From: Bacillota bacterium
Lineage (GTDB): Bacteria > Bacillota > Clostridia > Tissierellales > Peptoniphilaceae
Direction of reading: 5' to 3'
Assembly: GCA_023442775.1 (NCBI GenBank)
Contig: JAEZXH010000018.1
Span: 124,001 to 188,000, forward strand
Length of the DNA: 64,000 bases
In this document: in pieces, positions 52,522-60,694 of the stretch
Layout of the letters: every line of letters starts with the position of its first letter
Position numbering within the stretch: position 1 is the first letter of the stretch
The notes under the pieces: model-generated
Told to the model about the DNA's origin: nothing
Seen by the model: the letters and a program-made list of their open reading frames with translations, nothing else
Databases searched by the model: none
Program-made: the position numbers and the translations under genes

Positions 52522-54147
52522 GTGAAATTGGAACGTATGGACGGTAAAACCTTCAAGCGTTTCTTTATCAGCGGCGCAAACCATCTTCTCAATCACAAAG
52601 AAGAAGTAAATGCCTTAAATGTCTTCCCAGTGCCCGATGGGGACACGGGGACGAACATGGGCTTGACTATTCAATCTGCAATCTCACAGATGGAACAGGA
52701 AAAGGACACGTCGATCTCCGCCCTTGCCAAGGCGGTGGCAAAGGGCGCATTAATGGGCGCACGGGGAAACTCCGGGGTCATCTTATCTCAGTTGTTACGC
52801 GGTCTCGCCGAGGGCCTCGGAAAGCGCGAGGAGATTACGGTGCCCGTTGCCGCCTTGGCCTTAAAACGAGCCTCGGACATGACCTACCAAGCGGTAATGA
52901 ATCCCGCAGAGGGGACCATTCTCACCGTGGGGCGTGAGGCCGCAGACCACGGCTTAAAGATTCATAAAAAGACGCCGTGCCTCATTGATTTCTTCGAGGA
53001 GGTCCTAGGTGCTGCAAAGGCATCTTTGGCGCGAACCCCAGAACTCCTACCCGTTCTCAAAGAGGCGGGGGTCGTTGACGCCGGGGGACAAGGCCTTGTG
53101 TTTATCCTTGAAGGCGCCATTTCTGCCATGAAGGGGACGGATATCCTCGCCACGGAGGCAGCAAAGGCGACGGGTCGCCCCCAACGAAGAAAAGAGATTT
53201 CCACGGATCATATCGAATTCGGCTACTGCACCGAATTTATGATCAACACCGAAAGTGAAGACTTAGAAACCTTGAAGCAACAACTCCTTCCCCTCGGAGA
53301 TAGTCAGCTCGTCGTAGGTGGAGGAGGAGTCATCAAGGTTCACCTTCATACGAACCACCCAGGAAAAGCCCTCGAGTATGGCCTTGCACTCGGTTCTCTT
53401 CAGGACATCAAGATTGATAACATGCGCTATCAACACGAAGAGATTCTCCTCGCCGAGGAACTCGAAGAGATGCGTAAAGCCGAGGAGCACAAGCCCATTG
53501 GCATCGTCACCGTGTGCATGGGGTCAGGTCTTGAAGAAGTGTTCCGGAGCCTTGGGGCCCATGTGGTCATCTCTGGGGGACAGACCATGAACCCCTCGAC
53601 AGAGGATCTCCTTGCAGGCATCAAAAAAGCCAATGCCGACGTGGTCTACATCCTTCCCAATAACAGCAACATCATTCTTGCGGCTCAACAGGCTCGAGAC
53701 CTCTCCGAGACTCCCGTCTACGTCGTCGGCTCCAAGGACATTGGTCAAGGGATTGCCGCCCTGTTGGCCCATCGCGAAGACATTGCCCCGGAGAAAAACG
53801 TCGAGGGGATGATGGAGGCCATGGGAGAGATTGTCACGGGCCAAGTGACCTATGCAGTGCGCACCACCACCATCGGGGATAAAGAAATTCGCGATGGCGA
53901 CGCCATTGGTCTCTCGGGCAAGAGCATTCTCTCTAAGGGAGAAACCGCAGAGGAAGTCTGTATCGATCTCGTCGGGCACCTCCTCTTCGAAGATGCTTCA
54001 CTCGTGAGTATCTACTATGGCATGGATGTCACAGAAGAACAGGCCAATGCTCTAGGCGAAGCGCTGGAGGAACACTATCAAGGTGTCGATGTGGAGATCG
54101 TCTATGGCGGTCAGCCACTGTATCCCTATTTGATTACGGTAGAATAA
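52522..54147 (+). CDS. fakA: Fatty acid kinase catalytic subunit FakA (DAK2/DegV-like, YloV)
   Basis: FakA phosphorylates fatty acids held by a FakB protein, so that exogenous fatty acids enter phospholipid synthesis. The 541-residue protein has an N-terminal DhaL-like ATP-binding domain (about residues 1-200) with the metal-binding NVFPVPDGDTGTNMG and GARGNSGVILSQLLRG. A middle and C-terminal FakA domain follows (GYCTEFMI; VVGGGGVIKVHLHT; VYILPNNSNI). The start is GTG preceded by GAGAGG. An Asp23 (YloU) gene, which usually lies between rpmB and this gene, is absent here. A terminator separates it from recG. Confidence 0.93.
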   Translation: MKLERMDGKTFKRFFISGANHLLNHKEEVNALNVFPVPDGDTGTNMGLTIQSAISQMEQEKDTSISALAKAVAKGALMGARGNSGVILSQLLRGLAEGLGKREEITVPVAALALKRASDMTYQAVMNPAEGTILTVGREAADHGLKIHKKTPCLIDFFEEVLGAAKASLARTPELLPVLKEAGVVDAGGQGLVFILEGAISAMKGTDILATEAAKATGRPQRRKEISTDHIEFGYCTEFMINTESEDLETLKQQLLPLGDSQLVVGGGGVIKVHLHTNHPGKALEYGLALGSLQDIKIDNMRYQHEEILLAEELEEMRKAEEHKPIGIVTVCMGSGLEEVFRSLGAHVVISGGQTMNPSTEDLLAGIKKANADVVYILPNNSNIILAAQQARDLSETPVYVVGSKDIGQGIAALLAHREDIAPEKNVEGMMEAMGEIVTGQVTYAVRTTTIGDKEIRDGDAIGLSGKSILSKGETAEEVCIDLVGHLLFEDASLVSIYYGMDVTEEQANALGEALEEHYQGVDVEIVYGGQPLYPYLITVE

Positions 54148-54148
54148 G

Positions 54149-54170
54149 AGAGCCCTCGGGGCTCTTTTTT
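54149..54170 (+). terminator. Intrinsic terminator between fakA and recG
   Basis: The stem AGAGCCC/GGGCTCT with a TCG loop is followed by T6. recG begins only 13 bases later with GAGGAGG, and no separate promoter is visible, so readthrough is probably needed for recG. Confidence 0.8.
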
Positions 54171-54182
54171 CGAGGAGGGCTT

Positions 54183-56204
54183 ATGCGAGATTGTGATCCA
54201 CTACAAAGTCTACGAGGCATCGGTCCGAAGCGAGAAGCACTTCTCTCCCAACTCGGACTCAATACAGTCGAGGATCTCCTCTACCTCTTCCCGACGTCTT
54301 ACGAGGACACTCGTCCGAGAGGGCGGTGGTCGGAACTTCAAATTGGAGAAAAGGGGATGATTGCCCTGCGCGTCCTACGTGTTCGTGCTCCGTTTCGTAA
54401 GGGCAAACTCACGATTCAGACCGTGGACGTGGAAGACATGGGAGGCGTCGCCGGGGAGATTACCTTCTTCAATCAATTCTACGCGACAAAGAGCCTCTAT
54501 CCGGGAAAAGAGATCTTTGTCAAAGGGACGCGAAAGAGTCATCATCGGCGCGCAACCATGGCGAGCCCTGAGATTTCCGCAAAGCCCCCGACCCGAGACG
54601 TCACCCCAAAATATGGCTCCATGAGAGGACTCAAGGGCAGCCACATCGGAAATTTCTTGAAGGCCATCGATTGGGGAGAACTCACGATTGAGGAAAATCT
54701 TCCCCGACCCATTCGAGAGACGTATCACCTCATCCCAAGAGATGAGGCTCTGTTTCAGATGCACGCACCGGTCTCGGAAGAAGCACTTCACCAGGCGAGG
54801 ACGAGGCTCATTTTCGAAGAATTTTTCACGATGCAACTGGCCCTTTGCTATGCCATCGAGCGGCCTCCACACCGAGAAGTTCCCAGATATCTACGAGGGG
54901 AAAAGATGAAGAGATTCTTCGAATATCTTCCTTTTCCGCTGACTGAGGGCCAGGAGCGTGCGTGGAGAGAGATTCTCTCTGACATGGAGAGTGGAGCATC
55001 GATGAATCGCCTTGTGCAAGGGGATGTGGGGTGTGGAAAGACGGCAGTGGCCGCAGCGGCCCTCGTGCTCACAGTGGAAAATCACAAGCAAGGGGTCATG
55101 ATGGCACCGACGGAGATTCTCGCGCGTCAACACCTCGCCTCCCTCGAAGAATTCTTCCAAGGCCTTGAGATTCGCACCGGGCTTCTCGTGGGAAGCCTTA
55201 CTGAAAAAGAAAAAACTCGGGTGAAAGAATCCTTTAGGAATGGAGACATTGACGTCCTCGTCGGAACCCATGCCCTCTTACAAGACGATGTTTTGGGCGC
55301 AAACATTGGCCTTAGTATCACCGACGAGCAGCATCGTTTTGGGGTCTCCCAGCGGCGGGTCCTTCAAGAGGAAAAGGAGCCGCACCATCGCTTGATGATG
55401 ACGGCGACCCCGATTCCTCGCACCCTCGCCATTTCTCTCTATGGGGATCTCGACGTGTCCATCATCGACACCATGCCACCTGGGAGGACGCCGACAGCGA
55501 CCTATGCCATTGGACCTGAGCAGCGAGAGCGTGCTTTTGATCTGATCCAACAGGAATTGACTCGAGGACACCAAGCCTACGTGGTCGCCGCACTGGTGGA
55601 GGAGAATGAAGAGTCAGACATTACGAGTGCAGAAGAGCTCTTTCGCCTCTGTGAAGAAAGGTTTCCCGATGCCCAAGTTGGCCTTCTCCACGGGAAGATG
55701 CCGAATTCAGAAAAAGACGTGGTGATGGAACGATTCTCAGAAGGAGAGATTCAGATTCTGGTCTCCACGACGGTCATTGAAGTCGGGGTCAATGTGCCAA
55801 ATGCGACGATTCTTCTCATTCATGATGCGCAACAATTTGGCCTCGCCCAATTGCACCAACTCCGTGGTCGCGTTGGACGTGGAAAGGCTCCGGGGATGTG
55901 TATTCTCCTCAATACCTCTCAGACAGACATCAGTTGGCAGCGGATGAAGATCCTCGAAGAGAGCACCGATGGATTCTGGATTGCAGAGAAGGATTTGGAA
56001 CTTCGTGGCTTTGGGGATTTCTTTGGGACGGCGCAACATGGCTTCTTTGATTTTCGCCTGGGAAACCCCATGCGCGACCATGAGATTTTCCGAGCAGCGC
56101 AGAAAGAGGCCCAGAGATTTTACGAGCGTTATCCCTTCGATGTTCTCCCCGAGGGAGCACTGCGTCGCGCCCTCCAAGGGAGAATCTGTCAGATGGAGTC
56201 CTAG
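54183..56204 (+). CDS. recG: ATP-dependent DNA helicase RecG
   Basis: RecG remodels stalled forks and branched DNA. The 673-residue protein has the N-terminal wedge/OB domain beginning LQSLRGIGPKREALL. Walker A is VQGDVGCGKTAVAAAA (about residues 279-294) and the DExH-type box is ITDEQHRFG. The motif MMTATPIPRTLAISLYGDLD is diagnostic. The helicase C-terminal domain includes HQLRGRVGRG. The length is normal. Confidence 0.97.
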   Translation: MRDCDPLQSLRGIGPKREALLSQLGLNTVEDLLYLFPTSYEDTRPRGRWSELQIGEKGMIALRVLRVRAPFRKGKLTIQTVDVEDMGGVAGEITFFNQFYATKSLYPGKEIFVKGTRKSHHRRATMASPEISAKPPTRDVTPKYGSMRGLKGSHIGNFLKAIDWGELTIEENLPRPIRETYHLIPRDEALFQMHAPVSEEALHQARTRLIFEEFFTMQLALCYAIERPPHREVPRYLRGEKMKRFFEYLPFPLTEGQERAWREILSDMESGASMNRLVQGDVGCGKTAVAAAALVLTVENHKQGVMMAPTEILARQHLASLEEFFQGLEIRTGLLVGSLTEKEKTRVKESFRNGDIDVLVGTHALLQDDVLGANIGLSITDEQHRFGVSQRRVLQEEKEPHHRLMMTATPIPRTLAISLYGDLDVSIIDTMPPGRTPTATYAIGPEQRERAFDLIQQELTRGHQAYVVAALVEENEESDITSAEELFRLCEERFPDAQVGLLHGKMPNSEKDVVMERFSEGEIQILVSTTVIEVGVNVPNATILLIHDAQQFGLAQLHQLRGRVGRGKAPGMCILLNTSQTDISWQRMKILEESTDGFWIAEKDLELRGFGDFFGTAQHGFFDFRLGNPMRDHEIFRAAQKEAQRFYERYPFDVLPEGALRRALQGRICQMES

Positions 56205-56206
56205 CC

Positions 56207-56235
56207 TTGAACTGAAGGGGGATTTATGATAGAAT
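56207..56235 (+). promoter_or_regulatory. Promoter of the rsmD-coaD operon
   Basis: TTGAAC (56207-56212) and TAGAAT (56230-56235) with a 17-base spacer lie directly after the recG stop. Confidence 0.7.
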
Positions 56236-56261
56236 TGCCCTACAAATGAGGGAGGTGAGAG

Positions 56262-56822
56262 GTGCGCATTATTGCTGGAAGTCGTCGCGGAATGACACTT
56301 TACGCGCCGAAACATCAAGACACACGGCCCACCGAGGCGCGGGTGAAGGAAAACCTCTTCAACCTCTTGGGAGATGTTTGTAGGGGAAGAAGGGTTCTCG
56401 ATGCCTTTGCGGGCTCCGGTGCCCTCGGTCTAGAAGCGTTGAGCCGAGGTGCGAAGAGTGCCGTCTTTTACGAAAAGGACAAGAGGACCTTCGACGTTCT
56501 TCGTAAAAACGTGGAGAAGGCGCGATTCCAGGAGGAGAGTTCTCTTCGACAAAAGGATGTGAGGCGCCTCTTTCAAGGGGAGGAGGAGTTTAACCTCGTC
56601 TTTTTGGACCCGCCCTATCGAGGAGGAGACTACGAAGAGATTCTCCAGTCGTTGAGATTGCATCTTCAAAAAGGCGCCTTGATTGTGGTTGAAAGGAGTG
56701 TCCACGAGCCCTTGGAGTATCCAGAGGGCTATGAGCTTCTCAAGTCGAGGTGCTATCGCGAGACTGTTGTAGAAATAGGAAAGTATATCGGACATGAAAG
56801 TGATTTATGCCGGGAGTTTTGA
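56262..56822 (+). CDS. rsmD: 16S rRNA (guanine-966-N2)-methyltransferase RsmD
   Basis: RsmD methylates G966 of 16S rRNA. The 186-residue protein starts MRIIAGSRRGM and has RPTEARVKENLFNLL, the SAM-binding VLDAFAGSGALGLEALSRG (about residues 46-64) and the catalytic LVFLDPPYRGGDY (DPPY, about 118-121). The start is GTG behind GGGAGGTGA. Its last 29 bases overlap coaD in another frame, longer than the usual overlap here, because the C-terminus runs on into the coaD start. Confidence 0.95.
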   Translation: MRIIAGSRRGMTLYAPKHQDTRPTEARVKENLFNLLGDVCRGRRVLDAFAGSGALGLEALSRGAKSAVFYEKDKRTFDVLRKNVEKARFQEESSLRQKDVRRLFQGEEEFNLVFLDPPYRGGDYEEILQSLRLHLQKGALIVVERSVHEPLEYPEGYELLKSRCYRETVVEIGKYIGHESDLCREF

Positions 56823-57273
56823 TCCGGTGACAAAGGGACATATTGACATCATTGAGCGTGCCATCTCCATTTTTGGAGAGGTCATTGTCGCCGTTCTCAA
56901 TAATCCCAGCAAAAAAGGCCTCTTCACCGTTGAGGAACGCCTCGAGCTCTTGCGTGAGGTCCTTGGAGATGGACCCATTGAGATCGATGCCTTTGAAGGT
57001 CTCTTGGTGGATTACGCCAAGAAGAAGGGATGCCGTACCATTATTCGGGGCCTGCGCTCTGCTGCAGATTACGAAGCAGAGTACGTGTTGGCCATGGCGA
57101 ATAAGAACTACCAGGAGGGCATAGAGACCCTCTTTCTCCTCGCGTCGAACGACTATCTTTTTGTGAGTTCAAGCCTCGCAAAAGAGGTTGCTCGCTTCGA
57201 TGGAGATTTGAGCATGTTTGTCCCCGAACCCGTTGGCCGCGCCATGAAGCAGAAATTAGCAAAGGAGTCATGA
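56794..57273 (+). CDS. coaD: Pantetheine-phosphate adenylyltransferase
   Basis: CoaD makes dephospho-CoA from phosphopantetheine and ATP, the penultimate step of CoA synthesis; coaBC is encoded 16 kb upstream. The 159-residue protein has the nucleotidyltransferase motif YAGSFDPVTKGHIDI (TxGH, residues 15-18), VVDYAKKKGC-like sequence (here LLVDYAKKKGC), RGLRSAADYEAE and YLFVSSSLAKEVA. The rsmD-coaD pairing is conserved in Bacillota. Confidence 0.97.
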   Translation: MKVIYAGSFDPVTKGHIDIIERAISIFGEVIVAVLNNPSKKGLFTVEERLELLREVLGDGPIEIDAFEGLLVDYAKKKGCRTIIRGLRSAADYEAEYVLAMANKNYQEGIETLFLLASNDYLFVSSSLAKEVARFDGDLSMFVPEPVGRAMKQKLAKES

Positions 57274-57713
57274 TGGATATCTTACGTTTAGTCGAAGATC
57301 TTGAGGATGTGATCGAAACGGGAAGTAACATTCCCTTGACGGGAAAGGTCGTCGTGATGAAGGATGAGGTCATGGGACTCATCGAGCAATTGCGCAACGA
57401 GTTGCCCCATGAGATTACGGAGGCGACGAGAATCAATGCAGAGAAGAGTTTGATTCTCGAGGACGCCCATCGTGAGGCAGATCAAATCCTCGCTGCAGCC
57501 AAGAGCCAAGCTGAGCGCCTCATCGATGAAGACGAGCTCGTGGTCCAAGCCAACCAACGCGCCAAAGAGATCATGGACCAAGCCAACGCCCAAAGTGAAC
57601 AGATTCGTCAGGGAACCCGTGATTATGCCGATGAACTCTTGGAGCGTACCCAAGTCCACCTCTCTGACATCATCAAAACCTTAAATGAAAATAGAAAAGA
57701 ACTCATGGACTAA
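57273..57713 (+). CDS. Helical coiled-coil protein of unknown function, coaD-linked
   Basis: The 146-residue product is almost entirely helical and highly charged, with a long coiled coil (about residues 55-135) rich in Ala, Gln and Glu. It begins MDILRLVEDLEDVIETG. Similar genes follow coaD in many clostridia and are often labelled ATPase or ATP synthase H-like from the coiled coil, with no nucleotide-binding motif; I see none here. DivIVA-like or scaffold roles are possible but unproven. The start shares a base with the coaD stop (TGATG). Its own TAA lies in the loop of a terminator hairpin. Confidence 0.78.
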   Translation: MDILRLVEDLEDVIETGSNIPLTGKVVVMKDEVMGLIEQLRNELPHEITEATRINAEKSLILEDAHREADQILAAAKSQAERLIDEDELVVQANQRAKEIMDQANAQSEQIRQGTRDYADELLERTQVHLSDIIKTLNENRKELMD

Positions 57714-57731
57714 TCCATGGGTTCTTTTTTT
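57696..57731. terminator. Bidirectional terminator overlapping two convergent gene ends
   Basis: A 14-bp stem AAAGAACTCATGGA/TCCATGGGTTCTTT (one T-G pair) with a CTAA loop is followed by T residues. The coiled-coil gene's stop codon is in the loop, and tmcAL ends inside the same hairpin. Confidence 0.9.
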
Positions 57732-58863
57732 GCGGGCGGATGGGAGTTGTAAAATCTTGCTGGAGAGGTTCTCCATAGAGGAGTGCGCGAAGGTTGGTGG
57801 CTCGAATTTCCTCCCGGAGAAGTCGACCACAACCTTCATCTAAGAGGGCCTTTCGCACGCGATGGATGACAGAGAACTCACCGAGAATCTTCGTCCCCCG
57901 GGAAGAGAAGGCGAGGGGGCGCAAGTACTGCGAAAAATCGGAGGCGGTGGGAGTCTTTTCGAGGTCCAAGAGGAGGGCGAGGCAGAAACGGCGAAGGCGT
58001 GCGTGGGAATACCGTGGAGTGGCCTGAATCTTCCCGTCATGGGTCAAGGTGTTGAGGAGATAGCGTTCAAGGCCTGGTTCATACCCGAGAATGTGTGAGA
58101 AATCTCGGTCACGAATGAGTTCGCGAGTGAGAAGAAGTCGGAGGTGCTCCGAGAGGAATTTGGGAATGGTAACCTCTTCGAGACTCCCATGGACAAATGC
58201 AGGGACAAAGGGGGAAATGGCGGAGTCATCTCTTGTGGCAAGAGCTCTTCGTAGAGCGGTCCCAGAGGAGAACTGTCCCTGACCAATCTTTGCGTGATGG
58301 GAGGCTCCGCGCCTCGGGAAGGGGCAGAGCCTGACGGAGTGGTTTCTCTTCGTAAGGGCACGGGCATAGGCATAGCCGAGGAGATTATTTGGGCGCTTCA
58401 CCTCGTCAGACCAGGGGCATCCCCTTTCTTCCAAGAGGGTGGTGAGAATCCTCGGGTAGGCGAGGCCATGGCCTAGGAGTTCACGAAGTTGAGAAGAGGT
58501 GGACAATTCTTCCAGGAGAGTCGCCCGTGCGAGAAGCTCGTGATGGGGCACGGGATTTTCCATGCCAAAGGCAAGGGCGTCGATTCCTGCTGCAAGGAGA
58601 ATGTCGAGGCCAGCCCCTGCGAAGAAATCAGCAGAGCGTGCGCTTCCCCTTACAGGAATCTCAAAAACCACATCTGCCCCACCTAAAATGGCCCACTGGG
58701 CCCGTATAAACTTGGAACACGCAGAGAATTCACCTCGCTGAGTTGCTGAACCACTTAAGGCGACGATGATCTCATCGCTCTTGAGTTCGCGTCTTACATT
58801 CTGCAAAAGGGCCAAGTGTCCGTGGTGAAATGGGTCAAATTCTGCGATAACACCTGTGCGCAT
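57703..58863 (-). CDS. tmcAL: tRNA(Met) cytidine acetate ligase TmcAL (YlbM)
   Basis: TmcAL activates acetate with ATP and acetylates C34 of elongator tRNA-Met. The 386-residue protein has the nucleotidyltransferase motif AEFDPFHHGHLALL near the N-terminus (HHGH), the family's SGSATQRGEFSA and GADVVFEIPV segments, and SSGTALRRAL in the middle. It is somewhat shorter than the usual 390-420 residues. The ATG at 58863 follows AAGGAGGGATAAG; the open frame extends 13 codons upstream without reason. Its last 11 bases overlap the convergent gene's end. Confidence 0.92.
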   Translation of the reverse strand: MRTGVIAEFDPFHHGHLALLQNVRRELKSDEIIVALSGSATQRGEFSACSKFIRAQWAILGGADVVFEIPVRGSARSADFFAGAGLDILLAAGIDALAFGMENPVPHHELLARATLLEELSTSSQLRELLGHGLAYPRILTTLLEERGCPWSDEVKRPNNLLGYAYARALTKRNHSVRLCPFPRRGASHHAKIGQGQFSSGTALRRALATRDDSAISPFVPAFVHGSLEEVTIPKFLSEHLRLLLTRELIRDRDFSHILGYEPGLERYLLNTLTHDGKIQATPRYSHARLRRFCLALLLDLEKTPTASDFSQYLRPLAFSSRGTKILGEFSVIHRVRKALLDEGCGRLLREEIRATNLRALLYGEPLQQDFTTPIRPQKKNPWISP

Positions 58864-58958
58864 CTTATCCCTCCTTTTCTCAGAAGTATAGGCGTAAGTC
58901 ACGAAACATGCAAGGTTTGTCTAAGGAAACTCCCTCTATCGCAACTCTTAGTGCGTCG

Positions 58959-58967
58959 TGGTATAAT
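58959..58967 (+). promoter_or_regulatory. Extended -10 promoter of the FHA-FtsW-PBP operon
   Basis: TGGTATAAT lies 31 bases before the FHA gene. TCGCAA at 17 bases upstream is a weak -35 candidate. Confidence 0.7.
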
Positions 58968-58998
58968 ATTTTCCAACGAATAAAGGAATGGAGCCACT

Positions 58999-59430
58999 AT
59001 GTTTAACATACTTGCCATTGGGTTTCGCTACATTGCGATTCTCATCATCTACCTTTTTATCTTTAGTATTCTTCGGATGATTTACCTCGATATCCGCTCG
59101 ATGCGTAAAGCTGACAATGTCCGAGAAGCGACCTACCTGAAAGTCGTCAACCGTCTCGATTCTCTAAACTTTAAGATGCAAGAATACTATGTCCTGAAGG
59201 GGAAGGTGACCATCGGTCGCTCGAGTAAAAACGACATCGTCATCAAGGATAACTTCGTCTCGAAGAATCATCTTCAGATTACGGAGCAACAGGGGACATT
59301 CTTCATTGAGGACTTGGACAGCGCGAACGGGACCTACCTCAACGGTGAACCAGTCCACGACATCATTGAGCTGCGCAATGGGGACCATATCGGCGTAGGA
59401 TTTATTCAGTTCTTGTTTGTAGAAAAATAG
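58999..59430 (+). CDS. Membrane-anchored FHA-domain protein
   Basis: The 143-residue protein has one N-terminal helix (about residues 8-30), a short basic linker and a C-terminal FHA domain (about residues 65-140). The phosphothreonine-binding residues are intact: Gly-Arg-Ser in VTIGRSSKNDIV, Ser and His in VSKNHLQI and Asn-Gly in NGTYLNG. FHA domains bind phospho-Thr peptides, so this protein likely reads the output of the PASTA kinase encoded 9 kb upstream (inference). It is followed 13 bases later by an FtsW/RodA gene, recalling the actinobacterial fhaB-rodA-pbpA order. Confidence 0.93.
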   Translation: MFNILAIGFRYIAILIIYLFIFSILRMIYLDIRSMRKADNVREATYLKVVNRLDSLNFKMQEYYVLKGKVTIGRSSKNDIVIKDNFVSKNHLQITEQQGTFFIEDLDSANGTYLNGEPVHDIIELRNGDHIGVGFIQFLFVEK

Positions 59431-59443
59431 GGAGGAGGGGCTC

Positions 59444-60691
59444 GTGTTAAAATCACTTCGTAAAGAGCGAAGGCCGCGAGATTTATTACTCGTCTTTGAA
59501 TTGTTTTGCATCGCGCTTCTCTATCTCTTCCCACGACAATCTCAGGAGGGTTTTGATCGATCCATCATCTACCTCGCTGTGGGTCTGATTACGATTATCT
59601 ACGTCTCAAACTTTGCCCTTGGGAAGATTACAACAGGCGACAATTATCTCTTTCTCATCGTCTCCATGCTCCTATCCATTGGGGTCGTCATGACCTTTCG
59701 CATTGAGCCCTCAGTGGGGATTCGCCAGCTCGTCTGGGCGCTCTCGGGGATTTTACTCTTTTATCTGACGTATTTTGTCGTCAAGTACCTGCCTCGCCTT
59801 GAGCGATTCGTCAATCTCTACGTCCTTGTGGCAGTGGTGCTCTTTGTCGCCACTCTTCTTTTTGGGAGTGCCCAGTACGGCGCAAAAAACTGGATTACCC
59901 TCGGTGGGGGAATTGCCTTTCAACCAACGGAAATCACGAAGATTCTCCTCATGTTCATCCTGGCAAGCTTCTATACCCGCTATGAGAAATACACGACCTT
60001 TCGCTATCCAGCCATGATTCTCATGGGTCTCGTCTACTTCTTTACGATGCTTCTCTTCTTGCAACCGGACCTTGGCACCGCAGTCATCTTCGTGGCTCTC
60101 TTTACTGTGGTGCAGTTTGTCTACGAGAGGGACCGACGCTTTGTCCTCTTAAACATTGGTCTGTTGTGCCTCGGGGCGATTCTCGGTTATTTTCTCTTTT
60201 CTCACGTCCGCGTTCGGGTGGCCATTTGGCGCGATCCCTTTGCGGATGCCTATGGGAAGGGGCGTCAGATCGTCCAGTCTCTCTTCGCCATTGCAGAAGG
60301 TGGATTCTTCGGGACGGGGATTGGATTTGGGTTTCCAAAACTTATTCCCGTGAGTGTGTCGGACTTTATTTTCCCCGTTATCTGTGAGGAGATGGGGATC
60401 TTTATGGGGATTGGCATTATCATGCTGTATCTTCTCCTGGTGTATCGTGGGATTAAGATTGCCTTGGAACAAGAGTATATCTTCTATCGGATCCTCGCCC
60501 TTTGCGCCAGCGTGCTATTTGCAATCCAAGCCTTCTTAAACATCGGAGGAGCGATTAAGCTGATTCCCATGACGGGATTGACTTTGCCCTTTATCTCCTA
60601 TGGGGGAAGTTCGATGCTTTCGAGCTTTATGACCTTGGCCATACTCCAAGTGACGTCAGAGGATCTTTCTGTGAAATACGAGAAGGAGTGA
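59444..60691 (+). CDS. FtsW/RodA/SpoVE-family peptidoglycan glycosyltransferase
   Basis: This SEDS-family membrane enzyme polymerises lipid II into glycan chains together with a class B penicillin-binding protein. The 415-residue protein has about ten hydrophobic helices. Conserved blocks are QPDLGTAVIFVALF and AEGGFFGTGIGFG. The C-terminal GLTLPFISYGGSSML is the family signature. The start is GTG behind GGAGGAGGGG. Its partner PBP gene follows directly. Whether it acts in division or elongation cannot be decided from sequence alone; I therefore give no symbol. Confidence 0.94.
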   Translation: MLKSLRKERRPRDLLLVFELFCIALLYLFPRQSQEGFDRSIIYLAVGLITIIYVSNFALGKITTGDNYLFLIVSMLLSIGVVMTFRIEPSVGIRQLVWALSGILLFYLTYFVVKYLPRLERFVNLYVLVAVVLFVATLLFGSAQYGAKNWITLGGGIAFQPTEITKILLMFILASFYTRYEKYTTFRYPAMILMGLVYFFTMLLFLQPDLGTAVIFVALFTVVQFVYERDRRFVLLNIGLLCLGAILGYFLFSHVRVRVAIWRDPFADAYGKGRQIVQSLFAIAEGGFFGTGIGFGFPKLIPVSVSDFIFPVICEEMGIFMGIGIIMLYLLLVYRGIKIALEQEYIFYRILALCASVLFAIQAFLNIGGAIKLIPMTGLTLPFISYGGSSMLSSFMTLAILQVTSEDLSVKYEKE

Positions 60692-60694
60692 GTG

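Noticed and set aside
56794..56822. Frameshift at the rsmD-coaD junction
   Set aside because: Both frames are intact to normal family lengths; the 29-base overlap is real coding overlap.
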